This document shows, in pieces, positions 1 through 8,294 of a stretch of 64,000 nucleotides of DNA. The position numbers and the translations under genes are program-made. Source of the DNA: JBPYFK01 sp051984675 (GTDB taxonomy: Bacteria > Actinomycetota > Actinomycetes > Mycobacteriales > Pseudonocardiaceae); assembly GCA_051984675.1 (NCBI GenBank), contig JBPYFK010000098.1, forward strand, positions 1 through 64,000, read 5' to 3'. The notes below the pieces were generated by a model. It made no database searches and had not been told where the DNA came from. It saw only the letters and a program-made list of their open reading frames with translations. Positions within the stretch are counted from its first letter, which is position 1. The number at the start of each line of letters is the position of its first letter.

Positions 1-803
1 GACGCGACCCTGCTGTAGACGCCGTACCTGTGCGGACGGGCGCATCCGTCGCCCCACGAGACCAGGCCGATCAGCTTGCCGTCGGCCACCAGCGGTCCGC
101 CCGAATCGCCCTGGCAACTGTCCACACCGCCCTGTGGCACTCCCGCGCACACCATGGCGTCCGCGCGGAACCTCCCTCCGTAGGCGGCGGAACAGTCCTT
201 GTCAGCGGCCACCGGTAGGTCCGCCTTGCGCAGCGTGTTCGACGTCGCACCGCCTTCCCGCGTCGCTCCCCAGCCCAACACCGTGGCTGGTGTTCCCGCC
301 TTGTACAGCGGAGAATCCGTTGGGGACGCCAGCTGTACCGGTGGTTGCGTCAGGTCTCGATCCAAGGTCACCACAGCGGCATCCGAACCGCCGTACGGTG
401 ATCGGTACTCGGGATCGCTCCAGATACCGGTGACTTTCGCGACGGTTCCGGCCTTGGTGTCCTTGTTCTCGCGCCCGGCCACGACCTTGAGCGAGTCAGG
501 CTGCTCGTCATGCACGCAGTGCGCGGCTGTGACGACCTTGTTCGGCGCGATGATGGCTCCGCCGCAGAACTGCATGTCGTGGGAGTCCGTCAGGTACACC
601 ACCCACGGGTAGTCCGCGAGGGATGCCTGATCACCGCCGACGACAGGTGCGGGTGTCCGGGGGTGCGGGAGCGGTACAGGCGGTGGAGGTGCGGGCGGTG
701 TGCGACCCACCGCATCAGCGTTCGACGTGCTCAGGGCGGGCAACAGGATCAGGGCCACGAGCATCCCGGTCAGGATGCGCAGCCGGCGCACGAGCTGTCC
801 CAT
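1..803 (-). CDS. Secreted trypsin-like (S1 family) serine protease, C-terminus cut by window edge
   Basis: Reading from the ATG at 803, 267 residues are visible. The N-terminus is a signal peptide: a short basic stretch (MGQLVRRLR), a hydrophobic core of about 16 residues and a small-residue region ending near ADA at about 31. A proline-rich spacer follows, then VVGG, which resembles the activation site of trypsin-like zymogens. The catalytic triad is complete: His95 in TAAHC, Asp141 in GGSDAAVVTL and Ser234 in GDSGGP. The SWGDGCAR and YGVYSRV blocks match the chymotrypsin fold, and only a short C-terminal helix should be missing. A GGAG motif lies just upstream of the ATG. It is probably an exported, zymogen-type endopeptidase; the substrate is unknown. 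It lies downstream of cobN on the same strand but behind a terminator-like hairpin, so it is probably a separate unit. Confidence 0.9.
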   Translation of the reverse strand, partial: MGQLVRRLRILTGMLVALILLPALSTSNADAVGRTPPAPPPPVPLPHPRTPAPVVGGDQASLADYPWVVYLTDSHDMQFCGGAIIAPNKVVTAAHCVHDEQPDSLKVVAGRENKDTKAGTVAKVTGIWSDPEYRSPYGGSDAAVVTLDRDLTQPPVQLASPTDSPLYKAGTPATVLGWGATREGGATSNTLRKADLPVAADKDCSAAYGGRFRADAMVCAGVPQGGVDSCQGDSGGPLVADGKLIGLVSWGDGCARPHRYGVYSRVA

Positions 804-1013
804 GTGATCGCTCCTCTCCCCCAAAGCGGTCGTGGCACGTCCGCGGCTGCGGTCCGTCGCGGGCTCACGCCCACCGAATCGGCTCCAGCCAGCTGACGTC
901 CGCCGACCCTCTGGCTCGACAAAGTGTCCATGAGAGAGAGGGACGAACCAGGGGCGCTGATTCAGATCACCAAGGTGCGCCACTCGATCGAGCGACCAGC
1001 GGGGCGAACACCA

Positions 1014-1042
1014 CACGGCTGGAGCAGAGCCCTCCAGCCGTG
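1014..1042 (-). terminator. cobN: Terminator-like hairpin after cobN
   Basis: A perfect 11-bp inverted repeat (CACGGCTGGAG at 1014-1024 and its complement at 1032-1042, 7-nt loop) begins 11 nt past the cobN stop. No T-run follows, which is common for actinobacterial terminators. The rest of 804-1053 shows no other gene; it should hold the protease promoter. Confidence 0.6.
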
Positions 1043-1053
1043 CGGGAATTCGC

Positions 1054-4000
1054 TCAGTCCTCCAGTTGGCCTTCCAGTTCGAGGTAGACCTCGCGCAGCG
1101 CCTCCAACGTGTCCTGCTCGGGCTCGGCCCACAGACCACGGTCCGCGGCCTCAAGCAAGCGCTCGGTCATACCGCGCAGCGCCCACGGGTTGGAGTCGCG
1201 GAGGAACCGCTGCACCTGCTCGTCGAACACGTAGGACTCCGCGAGCTTGGTGTACATCCAGTCGTCCACGACACCTGCCGTGGCGTCGAAACCGAACAGG
1301 TAGTCCACGGTGGCCGCCATCTCGAAGGCGCCCTTGTACCCGTGCCGCTGCATGGCGGAAATCCAGCGCGGGTTGACCACCCGAGCGCGGAACACGCGCT
1401 TGGTTTCTTCGCCCAGCGTTCGGGTTTTCACCGCGTGCGGCACCGCCGAGTCGCCGACGTAGGCGGCCGGGTTCTTGCCGGCCAGCGACCGCACCATGGC
1501 GACCATGCCGCCGTGGTACTGGAAGTAGTCGTCGGAGTCCGCGATGTCGTGCTCGCGCGTGTCCACGTTCTTCGCGGCCACCTGGATGCGCCGGAACGCG
1601 GTTTCCATGTCCGCGCGCGCCTCCCGGCCGTCGAGACCACGGCCGTAAGCGAAACCGCCCCACGTCGCGTAGACCTCGGCGAGGTCGGCGTCGGTGCGCC
1701 AGTTGCGCGCATCGATCAGCGGCAGCAGACCGGCACCGTAAGCGCCTGGCTTGGAACCGAAGATCCGGCTGCTGGCCCGGCGCGCGTCGCCGTGCTCGGA
1801 CACATCCGCCCGGTAGTGCGCGGCGACGTAGTTCTGCTCGTCGGGCTCGTCAAGCGCGGCGACCGCCTGCACGGCGTCGTCGATCAGTGCCACGACGTGC
1901 GGGAACGCGTCGCGGAAGAAGCCAGAGATACGCACGACGACGTCGATGCGCGGTCGGCCGAGTTCCGCGGTGGGAACCACCTCGAAGCTGGTGACTCGCC
2001 GGGACGCTTCGTCCCACACAGGGCGGCAGCCCAGCAGCCACAGCACCTCCGCGATGTCATCGCCCTGGGTGCGCATGGCGGAGGTGCCCCACACGGTCAG
2101 ACCCACCGAACGCGGGTAGTCGCCGGTGTCCTCGCGATGGCGTGCGATCAGCGACTCGGCGAGCGCCTGGCCGACGTCGAACGCGTTCCGCGTCGGGATG
2201 GCCTTCGGGTCGACGGAGTAGAAATTGCGCCCGGTCGGCAGCACGGAGACCAGACCGCGGGTCGGCGAACCGGACGGGCCCGAAGGGACGAACCCGCCGT
2301 CGAGCGCGTGCACCACGTGGTCCACTTCGTCCGTGGTCCGGGCCAGCCGGGGCGCAAGTTCGATGCAGGCGAATCGCAGCACGTCGATCACCTGCCGCAC
2401 CGGTTCACCCAGCACGCCCTCGACCACGGACGGCACCGCGCTGGCGTCCCATTCCGCGTCCGCGAGGCCGGTGACGAGCTTGCGCGCGAGTGCCTCCAGC
2501 AGGTCCACCGCATCGGCCGCGGACGCGGCAGGTCCCCGCACCAGCGCCGTCAGGGCGGCCGGGACCTCCGCCTTGACCCCCGGTTCGGCCAGCAACCGCT
2601 GCTCGTCAAGTCCGAAGTGGACACCCAATGCGGAGCGCAGGCCCGGCAGCGCACCGACCGTGCCGCCGAACACCTGCGTGGCGCGCAGGACCGCGAGCAC
2701 GTCGTTGACCAGCTCGTCACCTTCCGGCGCGCGCCCCAGTATGTGCAGCCCGTCGCGGATCTGCACGTCCTTGATCTCGCAGAGATAGCCGTCGATGTGC
2801 ATCACGAAGTCGTCGAAGGACTCGGCGTCCGGCTGCTCGTCCTGGTGCAGGTCGTGATGCAGCTGCGCTGCGGTCACCAGTTCCCAGATCTGGTTGCGCA
2901 GCGTGGGCTTCTTGTCCGGGTCCAGCTCGCTGACGATGGCGTACTCGTCGAGCAGCTGCTCCAGCTTCGCGATCTCGCCGTAGGTGTCGGCCCTGGCCAT
3001 CGGCGGGATCAGGTGGTCCACGACGACCGCGTGCCCGCGGCGCTTCGCCTGGGTGCCCTCGCCGGGATCGTTGACGATGAACGGGTAGACCAGTGGCAGG
3101 TCGCCGAGGACCGCATCCGGCGCGCAGTCCGCGGCCAGGCCCAGCCCCTTGCCCGGCAACCATTCCAGCGTGCCGTGTTTGCCCAGGTGCACGACGGCGT
3201 CGGCGCCGAACTCCTCGGCCAGCCACCGGTAGGCGGCCAGGTACTGGTGTGACGGCGGCAGATCCGGGTCGTGGTAGATCGCGATCGGGTTCTCCCCGAA
3301 ACCGCGCGGCGGCTGGATCAACAACACGACGTTGCCGAAACGCAGGGCTGCGACGTAGATCGTGCCGTCCTCGACGTACAACTCGCCCGGCGGCGGTCCC
3401 CAGTGCCGTTGCATCGCTTCGCGCAACGACTCGGGCAGCGCGGCGAACCACTCCTGGTACCGGCTCGCCGCGACCCGGATCGCGGCCTGCTGCATCTGGC
3501 CCTCGGTCAGCCACTCGACGTCGTGGCCACCGGCGGCGATGAGCTGGTGAATCAGGCTGTCCCCGTCCAGACTGGACAGATCGAGCCGGCCGACGTCGTA
3601 CCCGGCGGCCTCCAGCGCCCGCAGCAGCACGACGGCGGACGCAGGGGTGTCCAGTCCGACCGCGTTGCCCACCCGCGAGTGCTTGGTCGGGTAGGACGAG
3701 AGCACGATGCCGAGCTTCTTGTCGCTGTTGCTCCGGTGCCGCAACGTCGCCAGCGACACCGCCGTCCCCGCGATCCGCTTCGCGCGCTCGGCGTCCGCGA
3801 CGTACACCGGGATGCCGTCGTCGCCGGCTTCCTTGAACGAGAACGGCACGCCGATCAACCGGCCGTCGAACTCGGGCACCGCGACCTGCATCGCAGCGTC
3901 CATAGGGGACAGTGCGGCGTCGCTGTCCTCCCAGGTCGCGCGGCTGGTCGTCAGGCACAGGCCCTGCAGCACCGGGACGTCCAGGGCCGCCAGCGCACCC

Positions 4001-4728
4001 GCGTCCCACGCATCCTCGCCACCCCCGGCGCTGGCATCGGCGGCGACAGCGCCGCCGGCCGCGAGCACGGTGGCAACGAGCGCGTCACACCCGCCGAGCA
4101 GCTCCTGCAAGCCGGCGGTGTCGGACAGTCCACGCAGCGAGCCGCAAAACACCGGCAACGCGTTCGCGCCAGCCGCTTCCAGCTGGTCGGCCAGGGTGTC
4201 GACGAATGCCGTGTTACCAGCGAGTGCGTGTGCGCGGTAGAAGACAACACCCACGGTGGGCCGGGTCGGGTCGTGTGCCCGCTCGCCGTACACGCCGAAC
4301 TCCGGTGTCTTGCGCGGCGGCGCGAAGCCCTCGCCCGTCAGCAACACCGCGTCGGAGAGGAAGCGCGCGAGCTCGCCGAGGTTGTCCGCGCCGCCTTCGA
4401 CGAGGTAGGCCAGAGCTTCGGTCGCGACCCCTGCCGGCACGGTCGAGTGCGCCATCATCTCGGCGTCTGGAGTGGACTCACCCCCCAGGCACACGGTCGG
4501 CACGCCGGACGCCACGACGGCATCCAGCCCCTCCTCCCACGCGCGACGGCCACCGAGCAGCCGCACCACCGCGATATCCACACCTTCGAGCAGCGCGGCG
4601 ACCTCGTCCGCGGCGACCCGGGAAGGATTGGCCACCCGGTAGCCGCCGTCCGACGAGCGCGCGGCCAGCAGGTCGGTGTCCGCTGTGGACAGAAGGAGCA
4701 CCTTGGCCGGACGTCCAGAGTCGGTCAC
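1054..4728 (-). CDS. cobN: Cobaltochelatase subunit CobN
   Basis: Large subunit of the ATP-dependent aerobic cobaltochelatase, which inserts cobalt into hydrogenobyrinic acid a,c-diamide with the CobS/CobT- or ChlI/ChlD-type ATPases, in the cytoplasm. The 1,224-residue length and the central CobN/magnesium-chelatase H-like block (for example VHLGKHGTLEWLPGKG, and YHGGMVAMVRSLAG near the C-terminus) match actinobacterial CobN. I chose the GTG at 4728 because GGGAGGACA sits 6 nt upstream. The in-frame ATG at 4773 and the longer frame to 4965 run back into the cobalamin riboswitch, so that extension is very unlikely to be translated. The other cobalamin gene here is cobQ, about 6 kb away; no chelatase ATPase gene is in the window. 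Confidence 0.93.
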   Translation of the reverse strand: MTDSGRPAKVLLLSTADTDLLAARSSDGGYRVANPSRVAADEVAALLEGVDIAVVRLLGGRRAWEEGLDAVVASGVPTVCLGGESTPDAEMMAHSTVPAGVATEALAYLVEGGADNLGELARFLSDAVLLTGEGFAPPRKTPEFGVYGERAHDPTRPTVGVVFYRAHALAGNTAFVDTLADQLEAAGANALPVFCGSLRGLSDTAGLQELLGGCDALVATVLAAGGAVAADASAGGGEDAWDAGALAALDVPVLQGLCLTTSRATWEDSDAALSPMDAAMQVAVPEFDGRLIGVPFSFKEAGDDGIPVYVADAERAKRIAGTAVSLATLRHRSNSDKKLGIVLSSYPTKHSRVGNAVGLDTPASAVVLLRALEAAGYDVGRLDLSSLDGDSLIHQLIAAGGHDVEWLTEGQMQQAAIRVAASRYQEWFAALPESLREAMQRHWGPPPGELYVEDGTIYVAALRFGNVVLLIQPPRGFGENPIAIYHDPDLPPSHQYLAAYRWLAEEFGADAVVHLGKHGTLEWLPGKGLGLAADCAPDAVLGDLPLVYPFIVNDPGEGTQAKRRGHAVVVDHLIPPMARADTYGEIAKLEQLLDEYAIVSELDPDKKPTLRNQIWELVTAAQLHHDLHQDEQPDAESFDDFVMHIDGYLCEIKDVQIRDGLHILGRAPEGDELVNDVLAVLRATQVFGGTVGALPGLRSALGVHFGLDEQRLLAEPGVKAEVPAALTALVRGPAASAADAVDLLEALARKLVTGLADAEWDASAVPSVVEGVLGEPVRQVIDVLRFACIELAPRLARTTDEVDHVVHALDGGFVPSGPSGSPTRGLVSVLPTGRNFYSVDPKAIPTRNAFDVGQALAESLIARHREDTGDYPRSVGLTVWGTSAMRTQGDDIAEVLWLLGCRPVWDEASRRVTSFEVVPTAELGRPRIDVVVRISGFFRDAFPHVVALIDDAVQAVAALDEPDEQNYVAAHYRADVSEHGDARRASSRIFGSKPGAYGAGLLPLIDARNWRTDADLAEVYATWGGFAYGRGLDGREARADMETAFRRIQVAAKNVDTREHDIADSDDYFQYHGGMVAMVRSLAGKNPAAYVGDSAVPHAVKTRTLGEETKRVFRARVVNPRWISAMQRHGYKGAFEMAATVDYLFGFDATAGVVDDWMYTKLAESYVFDEQVQRFLRDSNPWALRGMTERLLEAADRGLWAEPEQDTLEALREVYLELEGQLED

Positions 4729-4779
4729 GCGAAACTGTCCTCCCTCGGGGTACGCGCCCCGGTGTCGGGTCATCGGCGG

Positions 4780-4968
4780 GCGGAGTGTCCTGACTCCCGG
4801 ATCGTCGCCGCCCCACCGCCTTCCCGCCCGTCGCCGGGCCGTGGCCTGTACGTGAGGTGGCTTCCCGGTCACAGTGGCGCGACCGCCCCGGATTCGCACC
4901 GGGTTCCTCCGCTGCGCCGCCTGGCGCGGACATCCTAACCGGGCAACCCGGTGTGACCCGGACACCGG
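4780..4968 (-). promoter_or_regulatory. Cobalamin (B12) riboswitch in the cobN leader
   Basis: On the minus strand the leader carries the B12-box hallmarks in order: GGTTAGGATG, then CCCGGTGCGAATCCGGGGC, then GCCACTGTGACC, GGGAAGCC, and the distal GGGAGTCAGGACAC. A closing stem can be drawn between GTGTCC (4965-4960) and GGACAC (4790-4785). This is the standard adenosylcobalamin riboswitch layout. The cobN ribosome-binding site lies about 45 nt beyond the 3' end, so control could be at translation or termination. High cobalamin is expected to switch cobN off. Confidence 0.9.
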
Positions 4969-5168
4969 ATCTGTGATCCGACCTGGTCGTGACGTGGATC
5001 ATCAGGTGACGCTGGGTGTTCGTTGTCTGACTCGCCGGCAGCGATGTCCCCCACCAGCGCACTCACGCGGGCCAAACCCCGTTATGGTGGCCCGCGCGGT
5101 GATCTTTCACCCGGTAAGCAGCTCCTTTCGGCGCGAGCAGCGCCGCACGTGCGCAGGAGGCGAGACAC

Positions 5169-5714
5169 ATGAGTCTTGAGCGTCCGATCGACCCTGATCC
5201 GTACTCACTGTTGCCGCAGGTGCCGTCGTTCACCGTGACGTCCACGGACGTCACTGACGGCGAGCCGATGTCGACCACCCACGTGTTCGACGGCATGGGC
5301 GCGGGCGGCGAGAACCGCTCTCCCCAGCTGAGCTGGCAGGGTTTCCCCGAAGGCACCCAGAGTTTCGTGGTGACCTGCTTCGACCCCGACGCCCCGATCC
5401 CCGGCGGCTTCTGGCACTGGGTGCTGGTGGACGTCCCGGTCTCGGTGACGGAGTTGGCCACCGGTGCCGGCGACCGCAGCGGTCTTGGCGTGCCCTCCGG
5501 CGCGTTCCACGTCGCCAACGACATGGGCGAGCACGCCTACGGCGGTGCCGCGCCGCCGCCCGGTGACCGTCCGCACCGCTACTACTTCGTGGTGCACGCG
5601 GTGGACACCGACAAGCTCGGCGTGGACAGCAAGGCGTCCCCGGCAGTGGTCAGCTTCAACCTGGCCTTCCACACGCTGGGGCGCGCGATCATCACACCTA
5701 CCTACACGCGCTGA
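5169..5714 (+). CDS. YbhB/YbcL (PEBP) family protein
   Basis: 181 residues with the phosphatidylethanolamine-binding protein fold typical of bacterial YbhB/YbcL proteins: the anion-pocket blocks DPDAPIPGGFWHWVLVDVP (about 77-95) and PPPGDRPHRYYFVVHAVD. No signal peptide is seen, so it should be cytoplasmic. An AGGAGG ribosome-binding site lies 8 nt before the ATG. The gene diverges from the cobN riboswitch leader and is followed 21 nt later by the VanZ-RDD gene. The family binds small anions or phospholipid-like ligands; no specific role is established for actinobacterial members. Confidence 0.9.
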   Translation: MSLERPIDPDPYSLLPQVPSFTVTSTDVTDGEPMSTTHVFDGMGAGGENRSPQLSWQGFPEGTQSFVVTCFDPDAPIPGGFWHWVLVDVPVSVTELATGAGDRSGLGVPSGAFHVANDMGEHAYGGAAPPPGDRPHRYYFVVHAVDTDKLGVDSKASPAVVSFNLAFHTLGRAIITPTYTR

Positions 5715-5735
5715 CGCGCGAGTCCGGGGGCCGAC

Positions 5736-6824
5736 GTGGGTGTGCGCGTGCTTCCCGCCGCCGTGGCGGTGATCTTCGCGCTCGTGTCGGCCCTCGGGCT
5801 GTTCGTGCCGTTCGTCGCACGCACGCACCGCCGGCGCGGCGAGCTGTGTGCCCGCGACGCCCTAGCACGCTTCGCTTTCCTTGTGCACGCCATGGCACTC
5901 GCGGCCTACGTGCTGTTGCCGCTGCCCTCTGCACAGAGCGTGTGCGAGGTGTTCGCGGACGTGCATCCGCAACTTGAACCCTTGACGTGGCTCCGTGGGA
6001 CCGCTCGGCTGTCGGAACTGCCGGCCGCACTGCTCGCGGACACCCCAGCTCAGCAGTTCGCCCTGAACGTGCTGCTGTTCATACCGCTCGGCGCCTTCTG
6101 CCGGTCTCTGTTCGGTCTCCGCACCGCCACCGCCACAGCAGTGGGTGGCGGGATCTCCCTGCTGGTCGAGATCACCCAGTTGACGGGCGTGTGGTTCACG
6201 TACCCGTGCCCGTACCGGTGGTTCGACGTTGACGACCTGATCGCCAACACCTGCGGGGCCTTCCTCGGGGCCGTCCTGGCGCGGCCGGTCCGCATGACGT
6301 CGTTGAGCAGCGCCGACCCGGAGCGTCCGCGCCGGGTGACCGCCGAGCGCAGGCTGCTCGGGATGTGCTGCGACGTCGTGGTGTTGTGGTGGTTGGGCAC
6401 CATTCTCTTGCGGGTCGCCGAGTTCAGCCTCGACGCCGGCTCGCTACCGCCCGGCTGGGAGGCGCCCGTTGAGGCGGCAGTGCTGTGGTTCGCGCCGGCG
6501 GCGCTCACCTTGCTGATCACCGGCCTGGGCGGCGGAAACACCGTGGGCCAGCACGCTGTACTCCTGCGGACGACACCACCCCCGGGGAAGGCGTCGATGC
6601 TGGCCCGATGGTTGGTGGGTCTCGGCGGGCTCGCCGTCCTGGAAGGAACGCTGCGGATCGCTGGCTGGGCCACTCTGGCCGTCCCCGCGGGCATCCTCTG
6701 GTGTGCCGCGCACGCGTTCGGCGTGACGTGGACCGCAGATCATCGAGGAATCAGCGGGCGGCTGGCGAAGTTGCGCGTGGTAGACCAGAGGGCACCTGGA
6801 CCAGCGGCAGCAGCGGACCGTTAA
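5736..6824 (+). CDS. VanZ-like / RDD-domain membrane protein
   Basis: 362 residues with two membrane modules. The first (about 1-190) is VanZ-like: several hydrophobic helices with FALNVLLFIPLGAF and EITQLTG...YRWFDVDDLIANTCGAFLGA, the family core. The second (about 205-355) begins RRLLGMCCDVVVLWWLG and has the arginine/aspartate helix pattern of RDD proteins. Start is a GTG preceded by GGGGG. VanZ of enterococci gives low-level teicoplanin resistance, but most chromosomal VanZ-like proteins have no known function, so a resistance role should not be assumed. It sits 14 nt ahead of mycothione reductase and may be co-transcribed with it. Confidence 0.85.
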   Translation: MGVRVLPAAVAVIFALVSALGLFVPFVARTHRRRGELCARDALARFAFLVHAMALAAYVLLPLPSAQSVCEVFADVHPQLEPLTWLRGTARLSELPAALLADTPAQQFALNVLLFIPLGAFCRSLFGLRTATATAVGGGISLLVEITQLTGVWFTYPCPYRWFDVDDLIANTCGAFLGAVLARPVRMTSLSSADPERPRRVTAERRLLGMCCDVVVLWWLGTILLRVAEFSLDAGSLPPGWEAPVEAAVLWFAPAALTLLITGLGGGNTVGQHAVLLRTTPPPGKASMLARWLVGLGGLAVLEGTLRIAGWATLAVPAGILWCAAHAFGVTWTADHRGISGRLAKLRVVDQRAPGPAAAADR

Positions 6825-6838
6825 GGCAGGATGGACAC

Positions 6839-8272
6839 GTGCGGCACTTCGATCTTGTGATCATCGGTACCGGGTCGGGGAACTCGATCCTCGACGAGCG
6901 CTTCGCGGACTGGGATGTCGCCATCGTCGAGAAGGGCATCGGCCAACTCGGCAGCTACGGTGGCACCTGCCTCAACGTCGGGTGCATTCCGACGAAGATG
7001 CTGGTGCACACCGCAGACGTGGCCAGCGCCCCCAGCTCCGCCAGCAAGCTCGGCGTCGACCTGCGGGCACCGGACGTACGCTGGGACGACGTCCGCGACC
7101 GGGTCTTCGGCCGGATCGACCCGATCGCCGCAGGGGGCCGGCGTCACCGTGTCGAGGACAACCCGAACGTGACGGTCTACGAAGGTCTCGGCCGCTTCAC
7201 TGGCCGCAAGCGGCTGCTGGTGGACACGCCCGGTGGACCGGAAGAGATCACCGCGGACCGGTTCGTGGTGGCCGCGGGCGGGCGTCCCATCCGGCCGGAC
7301 ATCCCGGGCATCGAGGACGTCGGCTTCCACACCAGCGACACCGTCATGCGGTTGGACGAGCTGCCAGCGCGCATGATCATCATGGGCACCGGGTTCGTCG
7401 GCACCGAGTTCGCGCACGTCTTCTCCGCGCTCGGTGTCGACGTCACCGTGATCGGCCGTTCCGGGCGCCTGCTGCGCTCGGAGGACCCCGACATCTCCCA
7501 CCGGTTCACCGAGATCGCCACCCAGCGCTGGGACGTACGGCTCAACCGCAAGGAAACCCGCGTCGAGCAGCACGGCGGCGTGACCCGGCTGCACCTGGAA
7601 GGCCCGGAGGGAGCCGAGGTCGTCGACGCGGAGGTACTGCTGATCGCCGTCGGTCGCACCCCGAACTCGGACCTGCTGGACACCGCTGCCGCCGGCATCG
7701 AGACCCGCGCGGACGGCAAGATCGTGGTGGACGCCACCCAACGCACGTCGGTCGACGGGGTGTGGGCACTCGGCGACATCAGTTCCGACTACGAGCTCAA
7801 GCACGTCGCCAACCACGAGATGCGCGTGGTGCAGCACAACCTGCTGCACCCGGACGCGCCGATCTCAAGCGATCACCGTTTCGTCCCGCACGCGGTGTTC
7901 TCGTCTCCACAGATCGCGGCCGTGGGGTTGACCGAGCGGGAGGCGCAGGAGCGGGGCCTTCGCTACGTCACGGCCACCCAGGACTACGCCGGGATCGCGT
8001 ACGGCTGGGCGATGGAAGACACCACCGGGTTCGCCAAGGTCCTCGCGGACCCGGCGAGCGGGCAGTTGCTCGGCGCGCACATCATCGGGCCGCAGGCGCC
8101 CACCCTCATCCAGCCCCTGATCCAGGCGATGCACTTCGGCCTGGGCGCCCGGGACATGGCGCGGGGGCAGTACTGGATCCACCCGGCCATGCCCGAACTC
8201 ATCGAGAACGCGCTCCTCAACCTGCCGCTGGACGGGCCGTGGCACTCGGCCGCCCTGCCCGGCACCGACTGA
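6839..8272 (+). CDS. mtr: Mycothione reductase
   Basis: NADPH-dependent flavoprotein that reduces mycothiol disulfide (mycothione), keeping the actinobacterial thiol pool reduced. The protein is 477 residues. An FAD motif GTGSGN is at 10-15, with the redox-active disulfide GGTCLNVGC (Cys44/Cys49). An NADPH site MGTGFVGTEFA and a second FAD block VWALGDIS follow, with the C-terminal His448-Glu453 pair in HPAMPE. The GTGSGNS start and the C-terminal HPAMPEL are characteristic of mycothione reductase rather than lipoamide dehydrogenase or mercuric reductase. I chose the GTG at 6839, which immediately precedes the RHFDLVIIG strand; the open frame continues upstream only through the VanZ-RDD gene. 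Its presence supports a mycothiol-making actinomycete. Confidence 0.93.
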   Translation: MRHFDLVIIGTGSGNSILDERFADWDVAIVEKGIGQLGSYGGTCLNVGCIPTKMLVHTADVASAPSSASKLGVDLRAPDVRWDDVRDRVFGRIDPIAAGGRRHRVEDNPNVTVYEGLGRFTGRKRLLVDTPGGPEEITADRFVVAAGGRPIRPDIPGIEDVGFHTSDTVMRLDELPARMIIMGTGFVGTEFAHVFSALGVDVTVIGRSGRLLRSEDPDISHRFTEIATQRWDVRLNRKETRVEQHGGVTRLHLEGPEGAEVVDAEVLLIAVGRTPNSDLLDTAAAGIETRADGKIVVDATQRTSVDGVWALGDISSDYELKHVANHEMRVVQHNLLHPDAPISSDHRFVPHAVFSSPQIAAVGLTEREAQERGLRYVTATQDYAGIAYGWAMEDTTGFAKVLADPASGQLLGAHIIGPQAPTLIQPLIQAMHFGLGARDMARGQYWIHPAMPELIENALLNLPLDGPWHSAALPGTD

Positions 8273-8294
8273 TCAGCGGCGTGCGGGCTGATCA
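8270..8294. terminator. Bidirectional hairpin containing both stop codons
   Basis: TGATCAGC (8270-8277) and its complement GCTGATCA (8287-8294) form a perfect 8-bp stem with a 9-nt loop. The mtr stop (TGA, 8270-8272) and the stop of the convergent MFS gene (8294-8292) are the outer bases of the two arms. It is a likely shared terminator. Confidence 0.5.

Noticed and set aside
1066..4938. Long + strand open frames opposite cobN
   Set aside because: High GC keeps stops rare on both strands. CobN on the minus strand has full family motifs and a riboswitch leader; the + frames have neither.
5736..6824. Vancomycin or teicoplanin resistance gene
   Set aside because: Only a VanZ-like module is present, without vanHAX or regulators. 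VanZ-like proteins are common in unrelated contexts.
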